Assembly (NCBI GenBank): GCA_014526335.1
Contig: JACTAT010000010.1
Location: 7,386,217 to 7,450,216 of the forward strand
Direction of reading: 5' to 3'
Source of the DNA: Chrysaora quinquecirrha
Taxonomy: Eukaryota; Cnidaria; Scyphozoa; Semaeostomeae; Pelagiidae
DNA length: 64,000 nucleotides
Position numbers and translations under genes: made by a program. Shown piece after piece: positions 36,542 to 48,480 of the stretch (positions are counted from its first letter, which is position 1; each line of letters begins with the position of its first letter). The notes under the pieces were generated by a model that had not been told where the DNA came from, ran no database searches, and was given only the letters and a program-made list of their open reading frames with translations.

Positions 36542-39500
36542 AGGAAAATTTTCAGCCAAGTTATCTATTGATGACAAAAGTCATTATGAAGATGTTTATG
36601 TGGTAGAAGGTTTAGAGAAACCTTTTCTTAGCAGAAAAGCAAGTTCTTCTCTGAACTTGATTAAAAAAGTTGACGAAATTGGTGCGGGAAAAATATCTGT
36701 TGATTCTGAAACTGAAAAAGCAAAGTTTTATGTTTTACAAAAATTTCCAAAACTTTTTGAAGGACTGGGTGAACTCCATGGAGAATACAATATTTCGCTC
36801 AGGTCCGATGCAAAACCATATGCTTTGAATGTACCTAGAAAAGTTCCTTTGCCTCTTTTAGATAAAACAAAAAGGGAACTAGACAAAATGCTTAATATGG
36901 GAGTAATTTCACGAGTTGAAAGTCACACTTGATGGTGTGCACCCATGGTTGTTATTCCAAAGCCTAATGGTGACGTTAGAATTTGTGTTGACCTTACAAA
37001 ATTAAACGAATCTGTTCTAAGAGAAATACATCCACTCCCTTCCGTGGAATATACACTAGCAAAATTTGGAGGAGCTAGAATATTCTCTAAAATGGATGCA
37101 AATAGTGCCTTTTGGCAAAGAAAATCATCAAACGAGTCTCGTCTACTGACTACATTTATCACTCCTTGGGGAAGATTTTGTTTTAATCAACTACCTTACG
37201 GTATATCTACGGGTAGTGAGCAATTTCAAAGATGTATTAATGAGCTTTTAGAAGGCCTAGAAGGAGTGGAAGTTCAAATTGATGACATTATAGTTTATGG
37301 TTCTAGCAAGGCAGAACACAATGAAAGACTGGATAATGTTTTAATGAAACTATCTCAGGCAAATATTACTCTCAATAAAGCTAAATGTGAATTTGCAGTT
37401 AAAGCCGTCAAAATTTTGGGTCACATGTTTTCTCCTGAGGGTATTACACCTGATCCCTAGATTATAAATGCAATAATTTCAATGCAAAAACCTAAAAACG
37501 TGAAAGAATTAAGATCATTTTTAGGCATGGTAAATCATCTAAGTAAATTTGCTAACGCTAACGAAACCCCTAAGGGACCTTTTGTGTAAAGAAAATCAGT
37601 GGAAGTGGGGTCCTGCACAAGATAAATCTTTCTCAGATATTAAAAATTGTCTTGTTTCTGCACCATATGATCCAAACAAGGAAACGAAGATCAACGCTGA
37701 TGCATCATCTTATGGAATTGGCGGAGTGTTGCTACAAAAACAGTGTGACGGAGTCTGGAAACCAGTTTCCTTTATGTCACGTGCATTATCAGAGACCGAG
37801 AAGAGGTACAGCCAACTTGAAAAGGAATGCCTTGCTTTCACGTGGATGTGCGAAAGATCCAGTGATTATATTCTTGGCAAGTCAATCATTGGAGAAACAG
37901 ATCACAAGCCGTTGGTTCCTATCCTAAGAAAATACACACTGGAACAAGTTCCTCCACGAATACAAAGATTCAAGATGCGACTGATGTGTTTTAACATACA
38001 AGAGATGAATCATGTTCCAGGCAAACAGATGGTCATGTCCGATACATTATCAAGACAGCTGCCAATCGAAAGCAGTGAGAAATCTATGATCGATGATAAC
38101 GAGATGACGCCATTTCTCGAAAGCATTATAAGCACCCTTCCAGTGTCAGATGTCAAATTGCAACAGATAATTGCGGCACAGGAAGAAGATCCAGTATGCA
38201 TAAAAATCAAGGAATACATCCTGGAGGGATGGCCAGATAAATATAAAATTCCTTATTCTTTACAATCTTATTCGAATTTAAAGGGTGAATTGTCTGTTGT
38301 TAGAAATCTCATTTTGAAATCAACAAGAATTCTTATACCTTCATCGTTGAGATTAGAGGTATTAGATAAAATACATCAGGGGCACCAAGGCATTGTAAAA
38401 TGTAGAGCACGTGCAAAACAGTCTGTATGGTGGCCTGGTTTGAGTAGGGAGATTCAGGATATGGTACAGGGTTGTCGAATTTGTTTCCAACACAAAGTTA
38501 ATACCCCTGAGCCTTTGATGGCATCCATATTTCCCGAAAGACCCTGGCAGGAAATTGGAATAGATTTCTTTTATTCCAAAAGAAGGGATTACATTATAAT
38601 TGTTGATTACTTTTCAAGATTTATAGAAGTCTTAGCAATGCAAAAGAAGAAAGCTGATGCCGTCATCTCTGGTTTAAAAGACACATTTGCTCGATATGGA
38701 ATCCCATAAAAAGTTGAGATCTGACAATGGTCCTCCATTCGACGGTGCAGAATTTACACATTTTGCAAAGCAATGGGATATTCATAGCCCCCGGTATCCT
38801 CAATCCAACGGAGAAGTCAAGAGAGCCATCCAAACTGTGAAGAATATTTTGAAGAAGGAGAAGGAAATAGAAAAAGCGTTGTTGGCTTACAGAACAACTC
38901 CTTTGAGGAATGGCTTCTCGCCAGCTGAGCTGTTGATGGGCAGAAAACTGCGCAGTACAGTACCAACGTTTCATGAAAATATGATTCCAAGATTGCCAGA
39001 CATAGATAAGTTTCAGCATGACGAAAGCATACAGCGGATGCAACAACAACAACACTTTAACTACAAACACAGAGCGAAGTTGTTACCACCTTTAACCCCA
39101 GGATCTGAAGTAAAAATAGCGAATCATGATGAGACAGGCATTGTACAGGGAAAGACAAGCAGTCCAAGACAGTATACGGTGCAAACTCCAACGTCAACAT
39201 TGCGAAGAAACAGAGTACATTTAGTTCCTTTACCAACTACCAATCAGAAAGAATCACAGAAGATTTCAGAAGACCGAAAAGAAGATGATGTTCAAACAAA
39301 ATACAATCTCCTTTGAACATATTATCAAGACCGAAGAAAATGATAAAACCTTCACTTAAAGCAAGAGAAAACTTGGAAAATGAACTCAGATAACATTGTT
39401 ACTTTTTAAAAGGAGGGGAGATGTCGTGTTATTTGAATCTGCACGGAATTCATTATGCTGTATTCCCTAATGATAGTAGAACAATTAATTATCCTGCATT

Positions 39501-39625
39501 CGTTAAGATGCGTGCAGCACTTGTTTACAACAAGTTCTCATATAAATTTGGTTCGCCTGATAATTTAGTCAGTTAGTAAATTCAGATTAGAAAAGACGTT
39601 TCTCTTCTGTGTACATAACTCAACA
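36542..39625 (+). mobile_element. gypsy copy 3, 5'-truncated, with 3' LTR
   Basis: Same truncation point as copy 2. The 3' LTR at 39422-39625 differs from that of copy 2 at about three positions. It shares the TGA, TAG and shift mutations with copy 2, and has a small extra deletion near 37550 (the SHLAT segment). Confidence 0.9.
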
Positions 39626-41474
39626 AAAGGAAGGGTATTCCACTCAGCATGACTCCAGTGTACTGTACATCTGAAGGTGACACCAGACGAGGAAAAGCTA
39701 TAATAAATGCATTAAGTAGACATGCTGGAATCGATGGCCAAGGACTGTTACAAGTACAAGGCAAAGTTACAGATGGTCAATATTTGAATTCACCTTTTGA
39801 AAGCTCAATTAATGAACCTTTCATGAAGGTTTTGAGAAGCTTTGAAGAGGAGCTTCTTGTTAATTTATCTGTAGTCCAGAATTTGTATTGGTGGCCACTG
39901 CAATGGAACCCAGGCCACAGGTTGGACAAAGTGTTCAGCAGTCTTAAAGAAAAGCCTTTCCTTGACAGGCTACTGAAAAGGACATCCATTTACCACCAAA
40001 CTTTCAGGCATGGAAAGATGCACAGCATAGCAAAAGAGACTGCCAAAGAGCTTTGCCTTCCATTTCGACTCACAAATGCTTTTGCTCACCAACGCTTTAT
40101 GAGCTCCAGTTATTTGTCCTGGAAGAACCTGGCAAATAGCTTGGAGGCATATATTGAAACATTCAAAGACCATGACAATACACCTGAAGTTGGATATAAA
40201 TTATATGGGCAAGACTTTGTTTTTGATCTCATGGCCGTTTTGGATTTGCTCTGGCCACTGGTGCTCCTCATGCTTGAAGGACAAGCACAGTGGTGTCCTG
40301 GGTGGAAGTTTGTTCATATATTGAAAAGTCAGGAAAAGAAATTCAAAAAGTGATCAATGAGATTAGTTCTGCTAACCCTTCCAAGCAGGTATACAAATAT
40401 TTGGGAGCACACCTCCATGAAAGAAAATGCTTGAAATATAGTCAGAGTGATCTGGAAATTGGCTGGCTTGTTGTCAAAGAAGAAAAGGGTTACCCAATTG
40501 ATTGGAAAGCACATGAGATATCAGATTGCATCCAAGAAGTGAAAGATCTTGGACAAAATGTGATAAAAAATCTGGATGATAGATGTAAAAATTGCTTCCC
40601 AGAGCTTAACAGAGCATTGAGCTGCTGCCTTGATTTTGGAATGCTGTTTGCTGGCCTTTGTGGAAGAAGGAGTGGGAAATCTCTGCCAGTAAGTAAGAGT
40701 GCCTATTCAAAGTTAGGTTTGAAGGAGTTTACTGAATGCTGCAAGTTTTTTGCCAGTTTGCCACATTTATGTAATCAAAATCTGGAATTAGGAGAAGAAT
40801 TTTCTTTTACTGTCTTTTGGAAATTTAAGTCTGCATTGATTGAAGTGGTTTGGGGATAAATGTTCCAGAGTCATTTTCATAAATTCTTTGGCAAGGTATC
40901 CACATCAGAGAGTGGCAATGTGAAAGTTGTGGAATTGGAAAAGAAAAGATTTATTAAAGAAGGATTCAAAGTTGTGGAATTTTCAGAGTCTGTGCCAAGT
41001 GAGTTCACTTTGTCTGAAGTGTTTAACGTAAAGCTCAGCAATGGAAAGAGTTTGGAAGTTGTTTTAAAGGAAGAATGTTTAATTAAAGCCCTTTACATGG
41101 ATGTAGAATTCTACACTACAGTGGGACAAGAATTTTGCTTGGTCGTTGACATCATGTATTCAAAAACTGCAACAGAGGCTTTTGTGGAATCTTTCTACCG
41201 GGTTGTTGAGCAACAAGAGATGCATGGTGGTCAGAGTCTTGAAATCCTTGGTGCACGTGCAAAGGTTGACTGGTGCTTCCCTCCAACGGTGCAGTGCAAC
41301 AATGCACTTACTGAAATGGCAAAAATGTGTCTACATGCAGATAAGGAATCTGGACTTCCTAAGCACAATGTGCTGGTTTATAAAAACTTTAAGTCTACCA
41401 AACATGCTTTGTCGATTTCCAAGGTGGTCGACCATATCAAATCAACTCAGCCAAGATTGCCATTTCTACTGTAA
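39626..41474 (+). pseudogene. KVTDGQY family gene, 3' part (copy A)
   Basis: Coding resumes right after the gypsy LTR: KRKGIPLSMTPVYC, GKVTDGQYLN, LQWNPGH, HGKMHSIAKETAKEL, FAHQRFMSSSY, GQDFVFDLMAVLDLLWPLVLLMLEGQ. It changes frame near 40290 (VSWVEVCSYIEK) and meets TAA at 40857 where VWGEM is expected, then continues (MFQSHFHKFFG...) to the natural end at 41474. The closest relative is the copy at 59.7-62.0 kb, with the same motif order. The D...DGQY pattern and helical C-terminus recall RNase-H-fold (hAT-like) transposases, but I cannot place it in a named superfamily. The 5' half is missing at the LTR. Confidence 0.65.
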
Positions 41475-42410
41475 ATACGTTTTATGTTAATAGCTCATAT
41501 TAGTAGGACTATTGTTTTGTTTAAAATATTTGTAACACTCATGCCTTGCTCTTAAGTTTGCATTTTAAATAACTAACTGACCAGTGTTAATAACATCCTG
41601 AATGTTGTTTTAATCATGTTTTAATTGATACCTTGTTGGGAACTGGGTGAGAATATTAGAAAAATTAAAATGCCTGATACGATGAGCGATTCAACTCCTT
41701 ATTGCCCTGCAAATATATGGGTAGTGTTTTTTGGATTTGAAACATTCGAAATGGAAGCAAATTAAAAAACTCAAGCTTTTGCTGTTCGGAAACATGAAGT
41801 CATGAAGATTCCCTTTATTACAAATGTGTATTTTGTAATAAATGATCTTTTCTACATTATGAAAGATACCACTAGTTTTTGTTTTACTCGCCCTTTCTGT
41901 GTTGATTATAGCTCAGGTATCCGAATTGGGTGCTTTATTGTCTGAAAGGTTACGTATCGGCAAATCTGATCAAAGTGTCCATTTTTCAAATTACCTATAG
42001 TTCTTGTGTTTGTATTGTATCGTTATTTTATATCTAGTCGACAATTTTTGCTTGTTATCAAAAGATGAACTTTCTTTGTGCAATTATCTAATACACGTGG
42101 CTGCCGCTATCGTTGCATAAAGAATATGTTGCAAAAGGGTAGAGCATTGCGAACCTTTGTTTGCTAAAGACAATTACCTCGTCAGTATTATAGTTATTTG
42201 TTTTAGTTTGAGTGCATGGCATAAATTTTAGTTCTTCCATCTTAATCTTTTGTATTCTTATTTCGGTTTACAAGAAAATGGTGAGACTATATTGGAAGGC
42301 TGTATTTTTTTATCTGAAACCCCTTTGATAATAAATTTAGACAAGATTTATCAATACTATACTGATAGCATTGCTGTCTACAAATTACAACGCAATTTAA
42401 CGGCTGAAAG
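41475..42410. other. Non-coding 3' flank of copy A
   Basis: No gene seen. Its last 301 bp (from 42110) are repeated at 33406-33711. Confidence 0.6.
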
Positions 42411-45245
42411 TCTTATGATAGTGAACCGCGCAAATTTGGACGAACTGAAAACATAACCGCGCAAGTTAGCGGTACTCAATATGACTTACCCGCAGGTGGA
42501 TGGAAGTTCCCAGTCTGGAGATCATCTTCAATGCAAATCCCATTTTATTTTTATTAGCTGTTTCCAGTTCTTCAAAGTTTTGCATTTTCGTTGCTCTCTA
42601 ATTCTTTAGGAGCCCCGATTATCGCCTAGTCTGATGCGTGGAAGCGAATTGCAGTCAGCTATAAAATCGGTAATAGCATGTTCAATGCAAATCACATTTT
42701 CATTTGCTATTGCCAGTTCTTCAAAGTGTCGCATTTTTGTTGCACTCTAATTGTTTAGGAGCCCTGGTTTTTTATAAGATTGATGCACTGACGCGAAATG
42801 CAATGGGATATAAAATCAGTAAGACCATCCTTAATTAAAGTCCCATTTTCTTTTTATTGGCTGTTTTCAGTTCTTCAAAGTTTTGCATTTTTGTTGCACT
42901 CTAATCTATTTACCAGCCATGATTTTTGCCAAGTCTGATGCACGAAAGCCTCGGATATAAAATCAGGAAGAGCATCTTCAATGCAAATCCATTCCACAAG
43001 TCCATTCAATCCTAGCGAAATTCCATTGAATATAAGATCAGAAAGAGCATCTTCAATGAAGATCACATTTTCTTATTATAAGCTTTTTCCATTTCTTCAA
43101 AGTTTCACATCTTTGTTGCTCTCTATTATTTTAGGAGCCACAAGTTTTGCCAAGTGCAATGCATGAAGACGAAATGCAGTCAAATATAAAATCAATAAGG
43201 GCATCTTCAATGCAAATCACATTTCGTATTATTACCTGTTTCCAGTTCTTCAAAGTTTTGCATTTTCATTGCACTCTATTTTTTAAAAGCCCCGATTTTT
43301 GGCAAGTCTGATGCACGAAACCAAAATGCTATCGGATGTACAATCAACAAGAGCATCTTCAATGCAAATCACATTTTCTTATTATTAGCTGTTTGCATTT
43401 CTTCAAAGTTGTTATTGTTGGTGCCATGTATTTTAGGAGGTTTCTTTTCATGTTGGATATCTCAGATTGAAATGCAAAGCAAAGGCTAATGAAAACAATT
43501 TCTTTTTGCATCCAGGAACAGAAAAGGACACAAAAAATTGACAAGTTCTTCAAGTTTCATGAAAGCTAATTAATTTTACACATTTCGCTCCCATGCATTT
43601 GTACCTCACATTACAATTGCTCATTTGCTGCAACTTTATATATAGTTTCATTATTATAGTCTGGTTGGATGGCACTCCAATCGTGCATTTTATGAAGAAA
43701 GCATGAAAATTGCCTCACTTGTACAATTTGATGCGCTGAAAAAGTTGCAAGGTAGACACAATCTAAATTTCGCCCCAGAACCTATTTATAGACCATACTA
43801 CTAGAACCCAGTTCTTTTCTTGTTTTTTTTTCGCAAATACAGCTTATTAGAAACAAGATAGAGTATAAAAAGTAAACTTAAGTTGTGAAATCGACACTGA
43901 GCAGATTCTACATTTAATAAATCGACTAAAAATATATTCTAAGCCTGTGAAGACTCAGACCCAGTCCCTTTTGTCACTCTAGTCATACCGACGTATAACA
44001 GGTAAGAATTACTATATAAAAGAGAGCCAGCGTCATTAAAATTGCTCCATAGCAGTTGCTTGGAAGGATGGGAGGGATCAAAATGTCATGAATATCTCTT
44101 TTTATCTATAAATGACTAGAGCCCAGGCACTATTTCTGATTTTTCCGAAATAAAGCATAGTGGGCATGAAATACGATATCAAAATGAGCCAAAGTTATGA
44201 AATCGTGATATAGTAGCCTTTTTAGATAAGATGAGACCAAAATATCACGAATATGTATATTAGCGATTAATTACTAGTGCCCAGGCCCTTTGAATTTTTA
44301 CAAATAACTGAACTAATTATACGTACACAAGTTGCAGGGGAAATCAAGTTGTATGGCAGTAGATTAAAGCTTTTAAGGTGTTCTATGAAATGATAAATAG
44401 TGCTGTGTCTTTCGCTATCAAATCATACGCTTAATAGAATATGAAAGTATACAACAATGTCTAACCTATAGCTAATTTAGAAGAAAAATGATACTAGTTC
44501 TCATAGATTTCTGAGCATTTTGCGTCACATTTGCATAGTTCCGTGCAAGGCAAATCGAATCTTTTACAAGTGCATCTTGCTCCACAGCTTCTAACACAAG
44601 AATTGATAAAAAACTTGTTGTTGGATATAAAACAAATTACTATTAGCGTACACACAGAATAGAAGAAAACAGTAAACCCTGGTTGATCCGAACCTATCTA
44701 AAACTTAAGCTGACCGGCCTACATACTCAGATTAGCTTGAAATTTGAAAAAGCTAAAAGAGAGCACAGTTATCAAATCACACTTACTTTAATAGTGCTTT
44801 TGATTCTTGCTTTGTTACCAAGAGCAAGTAGCAAAGATCTATACTCACTCAGAATCAATCGAAATACTATTGGAGCTAGTTTTTTCAGGTGGTGAGTGGT
44901 AGATTTGAAAAAGGAAACTTTTGGGTATCACTTAAATTTTTAGAGTCAGATTGGTCGAACATTAAAGATTTTAAATCACATGAGCAAAAGTGGAACTGAT
45001 TTTCAAAGAACAATCCTGGACAAAATCTCTGAATCACTGTCAGGGAAAAGTATCTTAGTGTCACATATACATCTGATGCAAACTCTTCCTCCAATAATAA
45101 CGTTGAGAAATTAATCTTGTTTTGATACGGTTCGATACGATCTCACCGTGCAAGTTTCCATGACTACCAATATCAACATGGGGGGAAGAGGTTGCCGTTT
45201 GGTCAATATGGTTGAAATACTGCTCGACTTCAAATTTACTTAGCT
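42411..45245. repeat. Tandem block, copy 3 (with native right border)
   Basis: Third copy of the block, with satellite array (42510-43440). Here ...TTTACTTAGCT continues into TTGACAAGATTCTC and the L2 gene, not into gypsy. This is probably the original arrangement from which the others were duplicated. Confidence 0.85.
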
Positions 45246-47432
45246 TTGACAAGATTCTCAAATTACTTTCCAAGATTTAACTTCAGAATGTATGATATTC
45301 AAATTTAAACTTACCCTGCCTGTAATGCAGCCCTTTTCACATGTTGCACCAAGACATCTTCTGTTGGTGGAATCCCTTCAACAGAGCGTGATTTTTTCGT
45401 AAATAGCCACCGTCTAGCTTGATTCACTGTGCTGCATGATGACGACCGATCGTATAATCGCACTGTGTATCTTTGGAGCGCATCAATTTGTTCCTTGGTT
45501 ATTTCATCAGGGTTGTTTGACAAAGCAATGAATGTGTCCGTCACTTCTGGAAATGCCTTCCATGTATTCCAGGTAGAAATTTTTGCTCTTCATGCAAACG
45601 AGGATACTGTGTTGCACCGCGTATATGCATACCAATACAGAAGGCCTTCATACGTCTTCTCATCCAACTCTATGAATAGGCAACCACTTGTGATCTTCGC
45701 CAACACCATACTCAATCCAAAGCTCTGCTAACCCAATGTAGGGAAACAGAGAAATGGCTATGATAACTACGTCTGTATCAACTGTTTTGATTATGACTCT
45801 TTGGTGCCCCAAATTAGCCAATTGCTTGGCATGCCAAAACATCCTCGTATCTTCCTCTTCGGCGATAACTAATCAGTCATGATTTCATTCCGACATACAA
45901 CTACTTTGTCATCATGTGTTTTCATGATGATCACTGGACGGTTCTGCATCAGTATTCTCATTAACCATGGCATCGAAGTCCATTACCAAACGTGCTATGT
46001 CTGGGCCTGCCACCATCCATTTCATAAGAGCTTTCGAATTTTGGAATATGCTTGTAGCTCCTCCATCATCTTTGATAAGGCGGTAAATTAGTTCATGAGC
46101 TTGATCCACAGACATGCTCGAGAATTTGCGATTGGTCTTCTGAAATGTGAATTTGCCTTTGACAAACTCTTCATAAACTTCTGGGTGACGAACTGGAAGC
46201 TCTTTGAGGTCAAATATGAACATCGATAACCATCGGGCATAATGCACATGGTCAAGCGCAAACATCCATGGAACAAACTGTTCTAAAGCATTAATAAACA
46301 TGCCAAAGTTGGCTAGAAGTATGCTCTTCACAAACATCAAGACGAGTGCCTTTAAATTCCTAAACCGTGTACCAGTACTGGAATTGAGTTGAAATCGATC
46401 TTCTTGGTGTTATCCAATCTTCAATACTTTGTTGTGGATGATCCTCTCTTTGCTTTTGAAAAGCTTCCCTTCAGTTGAAGGTCTAAGGTAGCCAACGAAA
46501 CCTGATGGGCATAACGCAAACGTTTAACGTGGCTGGCTGATAGAATAGCATTGGCAGTGCCGCAAGTAACAATGTTGGCCTCAACAAACATGTCAGTCCA
46601 CTCACTGCCAAGCAGCCAGTCTCCAATAGTAGACAGCATGGCCATTTCAGTATGCAAACTACCCAACATGAATATAAATTTCTCTTGTCAAAAATTATGA
46701 TGATATTGCCACTGCACTTGTTTTCCAAGTGCATATATTGGCTGATCCGCAGTTATCACTGGTATTTGTCCTGGGTTTACTTTATTTACTGCTTTTTGTA
46801 TGATTTGCATGGTTTGCTTCACAACAGCCTGGGAATTTATGTTTTTGTTAATAAGAGGCAGGAGAACAGAAGTGCCCTCGGGTAACTTAACAGCTCTCTC
46901 ATCTTCTTCATGGAACCTTTACATTTTCATCATTCTTCTCTCCTTGAAAGTCAACATTCTCTATGCTCTGCAGCCAATCTTTACTTTCATCCGCAGGTTT
47001 ATGAAGCAGTGTGTTCATTTCTTGGAGTTTCACAAAGGATATCGGTTGATAGCTTTTCTCATTTTTTACAGGCAAGATATCTGTGTTGTAGTCTGGAAGC
47101 TTCGCAGTATATGACCCAGTATCAGCTGTAGATAGGTCAAATGAAGGGCATGGTGAAACGATTTTTTGATCACGGTGTTGAAATAATGATATTCCAGTGC
47201 CATGGAAATGCTTTTGAGCAGTGCTAGAGGTAATGTTGTAATCTATGTTGTCTATTGCGGCGCTGGTGAAAACTCCTTCACACAAGCTAGTTGGACACAC
47301 TATATTCTTCGTCCTGTATTGTGTAGAAATATCCCTTGTTATCCTGGCTTTGATATTGTCAACTCTGTCAGACGTGATACTAAGGCCCATTTTGACAAGT
47401 CTATCGATTATGCCAGAATCTTCTCTGAGTGA
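44494..47432 (-). pseudogene. HGT/DTD family copy L2 (most complete copy)
   Basis: In order on minus: REDSGIIDRLVKMGLSITSDRV; AAIDNIDYN...FHGTGISLFQ (47.25 kb); EGTSVLLPLINK and VITADQPIYALGKQVQWQY; LGSLHTEMAMLSTIGDWLL; FALDHVHYARWLSMF; RKFSSMSVDQAHE; EEEDTRMFWHAKQL then KTVDTDVVIIAISLF (45.76 kb); ...RCNTVSSFA (stop) RAKISTWNTWKAFPEV; LLYD-like RLYDRSSSCSTV...IPPTEDVLVQHVKRAALQAG, then a GTAAGT donor at 45.31 kb. A last exon at 44590-44494 encodes a cysteine-rich tail (CGARCTCKRFDLPCTELC...). Stops and frameshifts occur (for example TGA after SSFA). The usual TGCD in this motif reads TRCN, so a key acid is lost here. I propose a FEN/XPG-like nuclease domain in the C-terminal half. Confidence 0.65.
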
Positions 47433-48169
47433 TCATCACATGATGGGAACATACACAAATTGAAAAGATTGAAGTTTAACCTGCATCTGGTTACTTGTAG
47501 TATTTTTAGAAATTACCGTAAGAGAACTTTACTATCGATTTTAAAAATGCCCCTTCGGGAAAAGTGTTCCTGAATGTAGTGTTGATAAGTCTTATGCGAA
47601 CTTTTAATCAATGTAAAAATTATCTTTGACAAGTATGCCCCTTGTGTCAAAAGAAAGTCTAAGGAATCCATTGTCCGTGGAGAACCCCTAAAATCAATGA
47701 ATGTATTAAAACCAGAGACTACCATATGCCCAAGGCAAAAGGAGCAACAATGGGAATGACTAGTATAACTATTAGAAATATCATAAAAATGTCACTGAAA
47801 GTACAAGGAAGTATATAACCAATAGTATATAGGAAGTATAATAATCCAATTAGTTTTTGAAACTTTTCAGGGCAATCACTAACAGATCAATTCAAAATTT
47901 TTCGAAATAGCTTGCAAAATGGATAAGACATTAAAGAGAAGATAGCTAACAGTGTTTGCAAGGCTTTCACCACATGTACCAAAAGGCTATGCAGCCTTCT
48001 ACCATCTTGCTTCATTTTGCAAAATGATGGTGAGATTGGACTAGCGCAAATCTGATTCATTTTCCAACATGTTACAAAGCAAGAGGCTCTCCATCATCTT
48101 CCTTTACCCTTAATTCGAAAAAAGCCTTAGGTCACTACAATATACCAAACATGCTGTCATAGTCACAGG
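47433..48169. other. No gene recognised
   Basis: A minus frame at 47725-47513 (VVSGFNTFIDFRGSP...) is open but unmatched. The rest is decayed sequence. Confidence 0.4.
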
Positions 48170-48410
48170 ATGGCTTCCATAAAGGTTTTAATACTGAGTT
48201 AGTCATCACACTGTTTACCAACGACATCTACTGTGCAATTGACTATGGTAAAATGACTGATGCTGTGTTCCTCCACCAATGAAAGGCCTTTGATACATTG
48301 AAGCATATAGTACTCCTGTCGAAGCAGTGCTATCAAGGGAATCTTGGGAAGTGAGCTAAAATTGATAGCGAATTACCTGTCAGGTTGATATCAGTATGTT
48401 CAGAATGATA
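48170..48410 (+). mobile_element. Jockey/CR1-type RT fragment
   Basis: GFHKGFNTELVITLFTNDIY, CAIDYGKMTDAVFL and KAFDTLKHIVLLSK are the classical RT fingers/palm motifs of non-LTR elements, with one stop before KAFDT. Only about 240 bp remain. Confidence 0.65.
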
Positions 48411-48480
48411 GTGTTGAAATGAATAGATCCCTTTATGACTACTTCTAGATCCCGGGAAAATACGGGAAAGAAAACGACAA

